From: Balaenoptera acutorostrata | Lineage: Eukaryota; Chordata; Mammalia; Artiodactyla; Balaenopteridae | NCBI RefSeq assembly: GCF_949987535.1 | Contig: NC_080081.1 | Location: forward strand, 34,264,428 to 34,328,427 | Direction of reading: 5' to 3' | DNA: 64,000 bases | Shown: in pieces, positions 12,525 through 24,314 of the stretch | How the letters are laid out: every line of letters begins with the position of its first letter | Numbering within the stretch: position 1 is the stretch's first letter | The notes under the pieces: model-generated | What the model saw: only the letters and a program-made list of their open reading frames with translations | What the model was told of the DNA's origin: nothing | Database searches by the model: none | Translations under genes and position numbers: made by a program

Positions 12525-12575
12525 AACAGTACAATGTCATGTTCTCTACTTATGAGAACATGACATTGTACAGTT
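12525..12575. repeat. Near-perfect inverted repeat (22 bp arms, 7 nt loop)
   Basis: Left arm 12525-12546 and right arm 12554-12575 are reverse complements with one mismatch (12528 against 12572). The innermost 18 bp (gtacaatgtcatgttctc and its complement) are perfect. The loop is 7 nt (tacttat). RNA from either strand would fold into a stable hairpin. No transposon termini or duplications are obvious beside it. Confidence 0.97.
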
Positions 12576-14080
12576 ATTTTTATATAATGAAATTAAGTTT
12601 TTACCCTTCATTTCATATTCATCCTTCCACAAATAAAATTTTTATTTAAAAAGGCTAAACAATCTATAATAACCTTCCCCACTAATAACTTTTAACTTCA
12701 TAATACTATTTCTGGTAGAAAAGAAGAATGTCTAAACACAAGGCAATTTATACCAATTGTGCTGTCTTATTTCTCACAAAATATAAGGTGAAAGGAACTA
12801 CAGAAAGAGCTGAAGTTTTGTCCATATAGGAATTGAAGTTAAACACATTTTGATTCTTTGCCAAACTATCAATAAGATTTTAAAGGAGGTGTTTTATCTA
12901 TGTATAATTAGTCTTTTGTTTGTTGTCATATCACTCAGTTTGACACAGAATTTATGATTCTAAATGGACCATTAATGCCCTTTTAATTTATTTTTTTCTA
13001 AGATGAATTTTATACATCTCTTTGGGGAAAAGTCTTATTTACTTAATAGTTTGCAAGCTATACTGAAAGGTGATTTCTTCATGTTTTTCTAGAAAAAGAA
13101 GCAATCTATATTTAGATTTGACTAGTTAATTGTTCTTCTTCATTGGAATGCACTAGGGCATGTGGTTTAATTATTATGTTCATATTTGTAGACTTCACTT
13201 TTTTAGTCATCAAAGATTATTTAATATCAGAAAATGGAATGTTTTTCTACATAATTCCTCTGGCTATCACTTTAAAAATAAAGAAGAAAAGAAAAGGCTA
13301 CTACATTTGTTGTTCATTGATTAACCAGTAATGTTATGTATAAATAATGTATCTGACAGTATGGCAGCTCACTTGGGACATTATGCCATTTACTACAAAA
13401 TAGGATGCAACATACAACTGAGCAGTGAGAACAAATTAAACATCTTTCCTTGGTAACTTTAGCATTTTTATTAGGTGATAAACATCACAGTGAGAGGAAA
13501 GCAGATGTAGTTATTTCAGTAATATTAACCTTAATCGAAAGCTAACTTGACATATAGTGTAATACTTTTGCATTATAAAATTTTGTCTAGTAACAATGGA
13601 AACCAAATTTTCCAAGGTCATTATGAGATCATATCTGTAAAAATTAATGACTATCTTGTGTAAAATTTCATCTATCGCTACTGAATTGTCTTATTACTAT
13701 TGATGAAAAAATTTTAAACATAAATCTAGTGTCATATAAACATGAAAAATACCCAAGTATTTTCAATGCTGTGTTACTTTTGCCTTAACAAATGTGTCTT
13801 ATAGTGTTATTTGACTATGTGTGAATTTCATTCCTTCAGGGTTCTGTTCATATAATCTCCTAAATCTTTTAGAAGCATCCGAATTGTGAATGAAGTTAAG
13901 AGCAGTTATGTAATTAGCAATCAACATCCATCTTCCCTCCTTTCTTGTTTTAGTCCATCATTTACCCATGGGGATACAGAGATGAAAAACTCCTACCCTT
14001 AAAGGAATTTATAACTGCGTGACTGAGGACAACTGTTAAAGTCCATTTAATACACAGGATGCATTGTTACAACAAATCCT
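12576..14080. other. AT-rich intergenic DNA
   Basis: No gene or named repeat. Poly-A/T tracts and short open frames occur at the level expected for AT-rich sequence. Confidence 0.5.
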
Positions 14081-14084
14081 TCCT

Positions 14085-15840
14085 TCCTTTCATTCAAAAA
14101 TATTTACTGTGTGCTTACTATATGTCAAGCACTGTTCTGGGATCTTTAATATACAGCAGTGAACAAAACAGACAAAGATTCTGCCTCACATGATGTTTAT
14201 ATTCTAAGAGGTGGAAATAGTCCATAAACAATAAACATAATGAATACATAATTTATATTGCATATCATAAGGTGAAAATGCTTTTTAAAAAGGGGGAAAA
14301 AAGCAACTAGGGGTAAAGAGGGTGGGGCAGGCAGTCATAAAAGTGGTTGTCAGAGTAGGCCTCATTAACAAGGGGATATTTGAGCAAAGACTGAAGGAGG
14401 TGAGAAAAAGTTAATATCATCTGGAGGAAAAGTAAACCAGATGGAGGGAACAACCAGTAAAATGCCCCTAAATTGGGACTCTGCCTGGCATAACCAAGAA
14501 CAGCAAGGAAGCCAGTGTGATTGGAACAGCGAAGGTTCAGAGAGGAGCTGGAATGCCAGGTCGCATCGGCCATTGTAAGGAACATGGCCTTTGTAAGAAA
14601 TAGGGAGCCATTTCAGGGTTGTGAGCATGGGACTGATGTGATCCGACTTATGTTTTACAGGATCACTCTGTCTTCTGTATTAGGAATTCACGAATTCAAT
14701 AGGAGATCAAGAATAAAAGAAATGAGACCAGATAGGAGACTATTACAGCTTATCAGGCAAGAAATGATGGTGGCTCAAATCAGGTGGCAGTGGAGGTGTG
14801 AAAAGTGACTGAACTCTAGAAATACTTTAAAGACAAACGCGATAGGATTTCTTGATTCACTGAAAGTAAGGTGTGAGTGAGAGAATGGAGGTAAGAATAA
14901 ATCCAAGATTTTTGGCCTAAATACCTAGAAGAATGGAGTTACCATCACCTGCTGAAGGAATAGATTTGGGAAGGAGGCAAACAAGGTTCCGAATTGGATC
15001 TGTGGAGTCTGAGCTCTCTATTATATGGACTAGTGGAAATGTCGAGGAGACAGTTGGATTTATCAGTCTGGAGAGAGGTAATGGAATGGAAACAGAAATG
15101 TGGAAGTCTTTGGCATCTGGGTGGTATCTAAAGCCATGAAACCGGACATACCAAAAGAGCGTGTGTAGATGGAGAAGAGATGGGTCCAAATACCTTCGCT
15201 TCATCCTTGAAAGTCCTGCAAAGGAGAAGAAGGCAAGAGGCCAGCAGATGGAAGGAAAACCAGTTGAGTGTAGAGAAAGCCAATGGAGGGAAGAGTATCA
15301 AGAAAGAGTGAGTGATCAATTATGTCAAATGCCACTAACAGTTCAGGGTGATGAAAGCTGAGAACTGACCAGGGAGTCAGCAACATGGCTTCTAAGCAAG
15401 CAGCATCGCTAGATGAAAGTCAGATCGGAGTGAGTTTAAGAGAGAATGGAAGGAGAGAAATTGGAGCAAATAAAAACAGACAACTTTTTCCAAAGACTTT
15501 GTCCTCAAGAGGAGCAACAAAATAGGGTGGATGCTGAGGGCAGGAAAGATCAAGAGGTAATATATTTTTAAAATGAGAGAAATGACAGCAGAATATTTAC
15601 TTGCTGATAGTAATGATCAAATAGAGAATGAAACACTAATGATGCAGAGGGAGGATTCCTGGAGTGTTGTTCAGACGGAAGAGAGGGGGGATGTAGGCAC
15701 AGCGGGCGGGGCTGGCTCTAGATAGAAGCAGAGGTAGTTGGGTCTGTGGTGATCAGCAGGAAGTAGGGTGCGGAGGTGCAAATGCCCATACCATAGGTGG
15801 TCAATGTGGTGAAGTATAAGGAAGTTCCCTTCTGATTACT
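14085..15840 (-). repeat. Long L2-type LINE fragment, minus strand
   Basis: It begins with the reverse complement of the L2 3' end ('attcaaaaatatttactgtg', 'caagcactgttctgggat', 'cagcagtgaacaaaacagac'). The long body follows with blocks such as 'tttgagcaaagactgaagga', 'aacagcaaggaagccagtgt', 'tgatggtggctc' and 'tcaattatgtcaaatgcc'. I know these from many mammalian loci as one ancient repeat, most likely L2. The last few hundred bases are weakly supported. Open frames of 60-95 codons on both strands here are repeat noise. Confidence 0.65.
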
Positions 15841-15999
15841 TCGATCCTTTCAGCAAAGTAAGGCATAAATTATAGCTCTAACTACAGATGCTTTACAAAG
15901 CACTTGACCACAGGCTTTAGAGAAGCCCACTGGTGTTGTCTAGGTGAAGAAAGGATGAGTGGGCAAGGGTGTTAACAGGCAGAGGAGAGCATGTCTGCA

Positions 16000-16145
16000 G
16001 AGTGATAGTTACACAGCACTTTATTATTCACGAAATGCCTTTATATACTTTTTACCATTTATTCTTCACAACAGCCTTTTGAAAGTCATCAAGGCTCCCA
16101 TTTTACAGAAGAAATTAAGCCTCAGAAAAACCCACTGGCTGGGAG
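16000..16145 (-). repeat. MIR, minus strand
   Basis: The reverse-complement MIR order is visible: 'acacagcactttatta', 'tattcttcacaacagcc', 'cccattttacagaagaaatt' and 'aagcctcaga'. Confidence 0.8.
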
Positions 16146-16716
16146 ATACAAACTGTTGGTGTAAGATAGGCTCGAGGATGTATTGTACAACACCGGGAAT
16201 ATAGCCAATATTTTGTAACAACAGTAAATGGAAAGTAACCTTTAAAAATTATATTTATTTAAAAAGTAAAAAATTTAAAAAACTTAAAAAACCCATTGGC
16301 CACCAAAAAGGCAGCTGTAATCTAAACTTCCAGAAAGAATTCTTCCCAAAAGATCTATTAAATATTAAAGATTTTCAGATGTTGGTCAAACATAGTATTA
16401 TTGGCCAGACAAGATAATTCATTATTATGATAAAAATGGGAAAGTATTACAAAAATGGGAAGATCTTGTTAATATAATTCATCATTATTCTTTCTATTTT
16501 ACTGATGATTTCTTTGCCCAGTACATTCAGATAGCTCTGGGAATTTTATTTCACAGCAAGAGAGGAAAAAGATAGGGTAAAGGAAAAGAGCTACCGACCT
16601 TGGGGAGAAGTTTTAAAGGGTTCCTCACTCCTCAGGAGATGTTGCCGAGCAATTAAATGCAGAAGTACCAGACTCTGAGAGGCAGCTGATGAAGGGCCAA
16701 GAAAAAATAAATAAAT

Positions 16717-17026
16717 AGTTTTCTAAGGAATCTCCACACTGTTTTCCAACAGACTTGTGGTTGCCAAGGGGGAAGGGGTGTGGGAGGGAAGGACCGGGAG
16801 TTTGGGATTAGCAGATGTAAACCATTATATATAGAATGGATACACAACAAGGTCCTACTGTATAGCACAGGGAACTATATTCAATATCCTGTGATAAACC
16901 ATAATGGAAAAGAATATTTTTTAAAAAGTCTATATGTGGATAACTGAGTCACTTTGCTGTACAGCAGAGATTGACACAACATTGTAAATCAACTATACTT
17001 CAATAAAAAAATAAAATTAAATAAAT
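16717..17026 (+). mobile_element. L1 3' end with short inverted 5' segment
   Basis: From about 16750 to 17026 this is an L1 3' UTR in sense orientation: a G-rich block, 'ggtcctactgtatagcacag', 'actttgctgtacagcag', 'tcaactatacttcaataaa' and an A-rich tail. The preceding 16719-16750 piece ('aggaatctccacactgtttt') is the reverse complement of L1 ORF2 sequence. An inverted 5' piece joined to a sense 3' end is the signature of twin priming during L1 insertion. The target-site duplication lies in A/T-rich sequence and cannot be fixed. Confidence 0.8.
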
Positions 17027-18520
17027 CCTGAGAAAACAGTGATGTGACTCACATTCCTTCTGACTCTCTTTTGAATTCAGTTGTGATGATAAAGCAGATC
17101 ATTTTCCAATTTTTCTTCTTCTTCATTTTTCCTTTATCCTGTTTTATAGAAGACCTTCTTATTTAAGGAAGTCAGAGATAATCCCAACAATCTTGGGTAT
17201 AGACATTGATAACATAATCCTTATCAGAGGGAACAATTCAATAAATTGTTGACAGAAAACAATTCAATAAATTTAATTCAGAACATTTAAGGAATCCCCC
17301 GCCCCTCCCACCACCAGTAGTAACTGGTTCCCTTCCTTGTACTCAGCTAGGATTTTCTTTTCCTTGATCAATTCTCCAGTACTGAGCATTCCCCCTTAGT
17401 GTAATGCTCCACAGGTTGTAAAGTGCATTCATACCGTTACCTCATTTCTTTCTCACCACAACACAGTAACAACAAGTTTTATTCGTTGGATCCCCAGTTA
17501 GTGTGGTTGGGTGGATGAAGAAACCACATCTGTCCTGTTCACCAATGCACTGCCAGCACGAAGCCTGACGCAAGGGGAGATTCACCTGACAGTGAGTAGG
17601 AGTGCAGTAATCAGGCAAGTGTCATTCCCATTCTACAGATGACAAGACTAAAGCTCTAAAAATGTTTTAGAGCTGGTAAGTGGCATTTTGAAGTAAAACC
17701 TTGTGATTCTTAGTCCAGTATTATTTTCACATGTGCTGAGTCTCAGCATCTCTCTAAGCTCTCACCTTTCCTGCAGAAGACTGGAGGTCTGTAAGAAAGG
17801 GATGAAGTGAAGTAGGTGTGCCTGGTTTAAATCGTATTTAGAAATAAGGTTAAGTGGTAGGTTATGGTATCATTACATACATTAAATGACCGGATGCCCT
17901 GCTATACTTCTTGAAGTGTAATCAAACAGACCTTTTACTAGCAAAATATAAGTGTATGTATACATTGAGGGAAGGCTTAGATGATTTATTACCCTTAAAA
18001 ATCATATGCATAGATATAATGCTTTGAGAAATCAGTTGAAATCAACTGACAAAACCTCAGGAAATTTTTTAAAACTTTGAGTTAATAAAATTGCCCCTTT
18101 AATCTCACAAAATAGATATTTCTTTTTTAGATAAGAGTACAGTATGGTTTTGTACTAACTCTTCTTGGAATTCTTTCTAAAAATGTGTTTATCATTTTAT
18201 ATGTTATCTAAGGATAAAAAGCTAGCTAGTATCTAAAAAAAAGAATAATAAAAAATATGAATTTTACTTATGCTTGCACTTCTATTCACAAAGGTAGATA
18301 CCTTTCAGTGTTTTCTACTGGAACTGCAGCTTTTAAAAAATTAAAATTTTGATTTAGATTAATCACTGGCTAAAGTATACTAGACCCGTGAAATTGAAAT
18401 GAAATCACAGAAATCTTTATGCTAATTACCTTTTTAAAAATAGAGATGTTAACACAAGCACTATGCAATATTCTTTTTAAGAAACAGCCCAAATGTGGTA
18501 ATTTGTCATCATTCTTTCAG
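17027..18520. other. Intergenic DNA with MIR-like fragments
   Basis: No gene. Pieces at 17420-17500 and 17615-17690 ('cccattctacagatgacaag') look like minus-strand MIR remnants. A 16 bp direct repeat (aacaattcaataaatt) lies at 17232-17247 and 17258-17273. Confidence 0.5.
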
Positions 18521-18524
18521 CATT

Positions 18525-18650
18525 TCAGCTTGCATTCTTTTTTTTTAAATTTAATTTAATTTATTTTTTATACAGCAGGTTCTTATTAGTTATCTATTTT
18601 GTATATATTAGTGTGTATATGTCAATCTCAGCTTCCATTCTACTGATCAC
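18525..18650 (-). mobile_element. L1 3' end fragment, minus strand, with TSD
   Basis: A poly-T tract from about 18538 leads into the reverse complement of an L1 3' end ('atacagcaggttcttattag', 'ttatctattttg'). The matching sense sequence is at 38695-38730. It is flanked by imperfect direct repeats, 'tcagcttgcattct' on the left and 'tcagcttccattct' on the right, one mismatch apart. The insert is only about 100 bp. Confidence 0.85.
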
Positions 18651-19164
18651 TTATTGATCACTGACAACATCTAACACGGAGTCTACGTATGTGTGTCATC
18701 CATATGGCCAATGTGACTTCTCCATGTCACGGCGTAGTTTCGGATCCTACCACTTGATGGCAGATACAGTAAAAGTCAGTCAAAAAAGGGGGAAAGCAAA
18801 TCCCATAGTGCACAGAAACCCTACTGGAAACGCAGAGGTCCTAGAGCTGTGAGTCCCTACATGTTTCACTGCAGGAATTCAGAATCAAGAGGCCACCCAG
18901 AGCAGTGTAGAGCTGATGGGGTGGAGACGTGTGCCAGCTGGGGAGCAAGGCAGTGACAGGAGAAGAGGGAGAGAAGTGGAAAAGGGAGGAAGGAAGAAAA
19001 GGTGATGGAATTGGGAAGAATAGATCTGGAATTCAGCTACAGGTCATGAAATGACCTTCATAGTGAAATAATGAACATGGGACATTCTGTGTCTTAGTTT
19101 TATGATGGGGCATCTATACATAGATGGCAGAAACAATTTAATCTCCATATATCTATCTATACCA

Positions 19165-19212
19165 CTTTCTCTTTCATATATATGTATATATATACATATA
19201 TATATACATATA
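19165..19212. repeat. (TA)n-rich simple repeat
   Basis: Imperfect TATATG/TATATAC runs directly left of the LTR. Confidence 0.9.
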
Positions 19213-19660
19213 CTAGTTTCCTAAACCTGCTGTAACAAATTACCATAAGCTGGATGGATTACAGCAACAGAAGGGTATTCATTCTCTCACAGTAGTTCTG
19301 GAGGCCAAAACTCCAATATCAAAATGTCATCAGTGTTGGTTCCTTCTAGAGGCTCTGAGGGAGCCTCTTTCCTAGCTTCTGGTGGCTGTCAGCAACCTCT
19401 GATGATCTTTGGCTTGTAGACACACTACACTATCACTCCAATCTCTGCCTCTGTTTTCACATGACCTTTTTTCTGTGTCTCTGTGTCTCAAATTTCCCTC
19501 TGCCTTTCTCTTTAAGGACACCTGTCATTGGATTTAGGGCCCACCATAAATCTTGGATAATCCCATCTCAAGATTCTTAACTAATTACATCTGCAAAGAC
19601 CCTTTTCCCTAGTAAGGTCACATTCACAGATTCTGAACTGGGGGCCACAGTTGAACCCAC
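19213..19660 (-). mobile_element. MaLR-type LTR (MLT1-like), minus strand
   Basis: The reverse complement of an MLT1 LTR is recognised from 'cctgctgtaacaaattacca', 'cacagtagttctggaggcc', 'agcttctggtggctgtca', 'gtcattggatttagggccca' and 'caaagaccc...aaggtcacattc', in the correct order over about 440 bp. It is a solo LTR of the ancient ERVL-MaLR group; no internal coding sequence is present. Simple TA repeats flank both ends. Confidence 0.85.
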
Positions 19661-19795
19661 TAATATATATATATACATATGTATATATATATATAATAGG
19701 TATAATATGCAAAATACACATATATGCATATGCATATAGTAGTATACATACAGAAACTTATGTATATACACATATATACTTATATATGCAAAAGA
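19661..19795. repeat. (TA)n/(TACA)n-rich simple repeat
   Basis: Runs of TATATA, GTATATA and ACATATA units follow the LTR. On the minus strand they give a repetitive Tyr/Ile/His frame that is not a gene. Confidence 0.85.
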
Positions 19796-20117
19796 GGCTT
19801 ATATCTTTTTTCTAAAGAAATACAATTATATTTTATGTATTTTTAAGAACAGTTATAAATTTTATAATATGTCATATCATAAAATTTCTTCAGAGCTACA
19901 TTTGTTTACAGAACTGCTTTATAAGTGAGAAATTCTCCATTCCAGGAAGAGTTCAGTAGTTTTTGTCAGTTTGTTTTGTTGTTGTCTCTCACACCATTAG
20001 AATAACTCTTACTTGGCAGGGTTAGAAATAAAGAAAAATGAAATGGAAATAGAAAGGTTTGAACTTGAGGTTATATTTATTTGAGTCTTTAAAAATTCCT
20101 TCCCCTATCCAGTTATG

Positions 20118-20740
20118 GAGGGCAGCCTCTAAGATACCCCCAATCATCCCCGCCTCCTGATATTCAGATGCTTGTGTAATCCTCTTCCCTTGAGTGTGGG
20201 AGGAGCTAGAAACTCACTTCTGATTAACAGAATGCAGCAAAGGTGATGGGCTGTCACTTCTGAGATTAGGTCACAAAAAGACTATGGTTTCCATAATGGG
20301 AAAGAATATATATATAAAAAACTGAATCACTTTGCTGTACAGTTGAAATTAACACAATATTATAAATCAACTATACCTCAATAAAATAAATTTCTTAAAA
20401 AAACCTGTAGTTTCTCTCTTGCCTCTCATTTGTTTATTCTCATGAAAGCAGATGCTTCTCAGAGAGCCCCAAGCAACAAGGAAGCGAGGGAGACCTCCTT
20501 TCAAAAAACAACCAGTGACTGAGGCCCTATGTGCAACAGCCCTAGAGGAACCCAGACCTGCCAACTCCCACAAGTGAGCTTAGATGTGCATCTTCCCCAG
20601 GCAGAGCCCTTAGCAGGTGATGAAACTGCTGACACATTGATTGCAGCTTTGGGAAGACATGGAGGCAGAACCACCGAGCTAAGACATACCTGATACCCGA
20701 CCCACAGAAACTGGGGAATTGGAAATGTTTGTAGTTTTCA
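20118..20740 (+). mobile_element. Ancient LTR-like repeat interrupted by an L1 tail
   Basis: The left part (20125-20291) starts 'ggcagcctctaagatacccc' and includes 'gagattaggtcacaaaaaga'. The right part (about 20405-20740) ends 'gacccacagaaactgggga'. Together they follow the order of an old mammalian MaLR/ERVL-like LTR. The interval between them is the 3' end of an L1. The family name is uncertain. Confidence 0.6.
20292..20402 (+). mobile_element. L1 3' end inserted in the older LTR
   Basis: The order 'gggaaagaatatatatataa', 'actgaatcactttgctgtac', 'tcaactatacctcaataaa' and an A-rich tail matches the terminal 100 bp of the L1s elsewhere in the window. It is severely 5' truncated. Confidence 0.85.
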
Positions 20741-22218
20741 GCTAACTTTTCTGTAATGTTAACTTTCCCATAATGTGGAGTATTTTAACATTGAAAGTCA
20801 TTTGTTGATCTCCTTATTGTGCTTCTCTTCAACACAATTGTCTATAAATTAGAATTAATATTACTTCTTAATTCTTGTGACCATAACTCTCAGTGTTTGA
20901 AAGTGTTCTGGATTGAATTATTGTTACCTTTGGAGTAATCCTAAAATATTATAAATTATGTATTTTATAGGTAATTATTAAATACAACAAGGCACATTTT
21001 TATTGAAAATGCAACTCTTAAAGAGCCAGTGGTGCTATTTCTCATATCTGTGGATGACTGTTATATTTAGTATGTGATAATGTTAGAATTAAGTTCATTC
21101 TAATCTTTCATATTTATGAATAAAAGCATGATGAACTTTGCTTATTTATCTACATAAAGAAGTAGATGAAAGCGAGGTTTTGTTGTCCTAATGTTTAGGA
21201 CCAGCTAAATAATTTGTTGGGCTCAGTGCAAAATAAAAATGTGAGCCCCTTATTCAGAAAGCAGGAAAAAAATTGATGTTAAATTTATTAAAATATATAG
21301 ATTCTAAAAAAATTTATTCCAGTCTTTCTTTTGACTTATTATGAAGTTTTTTATTTGCTGTTTAATGTCATTCTAAGTAAAGACAAATTAAAAATGTCAA
21401 ATATTAGCAAGAATTTTACCATTCATCTTTATATTATGTAAAGACAGTTTTACATGCAAATACAAAAATATTTCACTTGTAAGCTGAATCACATAAATTA
21501 TACAATTTGTACTTTGTAGCTCATAAGTACATACATATTTTGTTCTTACAAGAATAGTGGAAAAGCTATACAAAACTAACTCAACTGTTTTTGTTTTCTT
21601 TTGATATGCACACATGTTCTACCTTTGGTGTACTGGGGAGGAAGGAAAGATGGAAAGGAAAAGTGAACTCTGGGTTGTCCTATCTTTCCCTTTTCTTCAA
21701 TGTCATCATTTTAAGCTTAAATGGTTGGTCACTATAGAGAAGTAACACAAATAAGAACAGATATGATAGGGTTCCTTAGTCATTTGCATTTGTTAGAATG
21801 TCCCTTTATCACCTTCTTTCTTCTTATGAAGCAAGTTCTGATTCAAATGGAAACTGTGTCCTCCTAGAGTCATCAATGGCCCCCATTTACTCAGTTGTCC
21901 TGTAACACACTTACCCTGTAGTTGTCTCGAGTCTTGCTGAATTCCCAGGCATCTTGGGTCCACCAGAGCTCATGGCACAATAAAAACGATCAGAAAAAAG
22001 ACCACAAGGAATGGTAGACACACATATTGTGCGTGTATCTCCTCGACTCATTTTCATATTTCACCGTTCCATCAGACTTCACTTTCAAAACACAAGTTCA
22101 AAGATAAAATTATTAAAATTTTTAGTGAGGATCAAGGCCAGTGAAAGATATGCTTACCTTCGCAAAACAAGCTGAGGGGAACTGTGAAAGGGGAGATGGA
22201 AAAGAAGAATCTGCCCTC
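20741..22218. other. AT-rich intergenic DNA
   Basis: No gene, RNA or named repeat. Confidence 0.5.
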
Positions 22219-22590
22219 CTTCATAGGCATTTTTTTTCTTTATATTTGGTAGTGTGCAACTGTTAATCCCATAGTCCCAATTTATCCCTCCCACCACATC
22301 CCCTTTTGTAACCATAAGTTTGTTGTCTATGTCTGTGAGTCAGTTTCTGTTTTGTAAATAAGTTCATTTGTATTGTTTTTTAGATTCCACATATAAGTGA
22401 TATCATATGATATTTGTCTTTGCCTGACTTAATTCACCTAATATGATAATCTCTAGGTCCATCCTTGTTGCTGCAAATGGCATTATTTCATTCTTTTTTT
22501 ATGGCTGAATAGTATTCCATTGTATGTGCATACCACATCTTCTTTATCCGTTCATCTGTCCATGGACACTTCCACTTCATAGGCATTTTT
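22219..22590 (-). mobile_element. 5'-truncated L1, minus strand, with 16 bp TSD
   Basis: Insert 22235-22574 is the reverse complement of an L1 3' UTR plus the end of ORF2: 'tttatccctcccaccacatc', 'gattccacatataagtga', 'tccatccttgttgctgcaaa' and 'tagtattccattgtatg'. It is flanked by perfect copies of cttcataggcattttt (22219-22234 and 22575-22590), the mark of target-primed reverse transcription. Length is about 340 bp. Confidence 0.93.
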
Positions 22591-24303
22591 CAGGCAAATC
22601 AATTGTAGCAAAAAGTATGCATGGAAGTTGAGGACCTAGAAATTGATTCCCTTAAAACTATCTGCACTTTCACTCTTAGAAAGTCCTTGCATTACCCCAG
22701 GGAAATGCAGTTCCTCAGTTAGAAGCTTGGTTAGAGAAGTGAAAACAAATTCATAATTCATAAAAAGAACCATTGCATTAAAATAAAAATAAGTTGTACG
22801 AAAAGTTTCTGATTTTATACAGAGAGCTTAAGTAAAATAACTCCTTGCTAGAGGAGCTAGTCTTATTCATTTAGATAAAGAATGATGCAGATTCTCAGGT
22901 TTCTTAAAATTCCAGTGAATATGGTTGAGGAAGGTAAATATGTACTGAATTCTCAGAAACAAAATCTCTCTTTTTCTTGGCTTAATAATATAAATGTTAT
23001 TCCTTTATGTTTTAGACTCAGGTTGTTTGTTAACTGAGCACATTCTTTATATACAGCATCTAACTTAAAATTTTAAGTTAAAGTTTCTTGGTAAAAATCT
23101 TCTTAGCTTTAGAATTATTAAAGATACACATTCACTAATAGGTATCATCCTGGACACTTTATCTGCCCTTTTCACCCTGTGGCTAGGATCCCATGGAGAT
23201 GGACCTAATGCATAATCTGTCCTATATGTTAAAAGACTATCATTTACTATTCTTCTGAAATTAAAAAAAAAGTTTACATTATTTCTAAACTTTGTTCCTG
23301 TATTCTCTTTGATTAAATAAAAATCTGAGTTTCTCAAGATAATAGTCTCTGTAAGAAGAAACTTCAGACTCAGTAATCCACAATTTATCACAGAGCCCTT
23401 TTTTTTTTTAAATCAGCAAAGCAAGATTGGACACCTACTCTGTGCCAGATGCTTTGCAAAGCACTGATGTTATACTGTGGTGGTAGCACTGAGAAATTTT
23501 GTAGCTTGGAATGTAGAGGACTGGGGTGACCTAAAAATGTTTGCAGCTTGGAGTTAGTGAACAAGTGAAGCCACAGCAGCTCATGGTAAAAGGAACTGTT
23601 CATGGTTTATTGCTCACACAGAATTGCCATCTTAATATACCTCAAGTGACAAAGTCTGTAGGCATGGTCTCTTGAGAGACAAGAGAAATCATTTCAAATG
23701 GGATAAAAACAACAACATGCTTTAGATCTTATTCTTTGCATTTCAGTGACTTGAGTCTGGTTTGGGATGAGATTTCTACATGCCATCCTGGTATTGAGAA
23801 TAGGGGGGAAAGTATTCTCTTCTACATTGATGATGATTTGATTGTCATGTACTAGAAATGACCTCAGCATATAATTGATCCTGCCTTTTAATTATTGTCA
23901 GAAATAGTGGCATAGGATCAACTATTCAAAACTCAAATCATAAGTTTTGGCAGATGTCCTCCAGCAGTAATTGGCATATAGCCAACACTTCTATGTAAGA
24001 GGTCAAATCATTCAGTTATCTATGGATACATTTTGCCAATTAATCTATCTCGAAGGTTCACCAGGAATTACATTGTTTAAAGTGAGATATGTTTTATAGA
24101 TACTTTGTGTGAGATGTTTTATGGCCATGATGGGAGGGGGTTAGCGGAGGAAGAATTGGTAACTACCACCTTGAAAATCATCTGGGCTATATGGCTATTT
24201 GTTGAAGCAGAGACAGAAAATGTTTTTGAGAAAATCTCAACTCTTCTCACATTCACTTCTTTGGCCAACCTCCAAGCAAAGATGGCACACCTAGTTTTCA
24301 AAA
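22591..24303. other. Intergenic DNA before L1-A
   Basis: No gene. A short piece at 23420-23475 ('ctactctgtgccagatgctt') resembles a minus-strand L2 3' end. Confidence 0.5.
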
Positions 24304-24314
24304 ATATATTTCAG

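Noticed and set aside
14521..15361. Cluster of 60-95 codon frames on both strands that might suggest exons
   Set aside because: The region is an old L2-type repeat and the frames are neither consistent on one strand nor bounded by splice signals.
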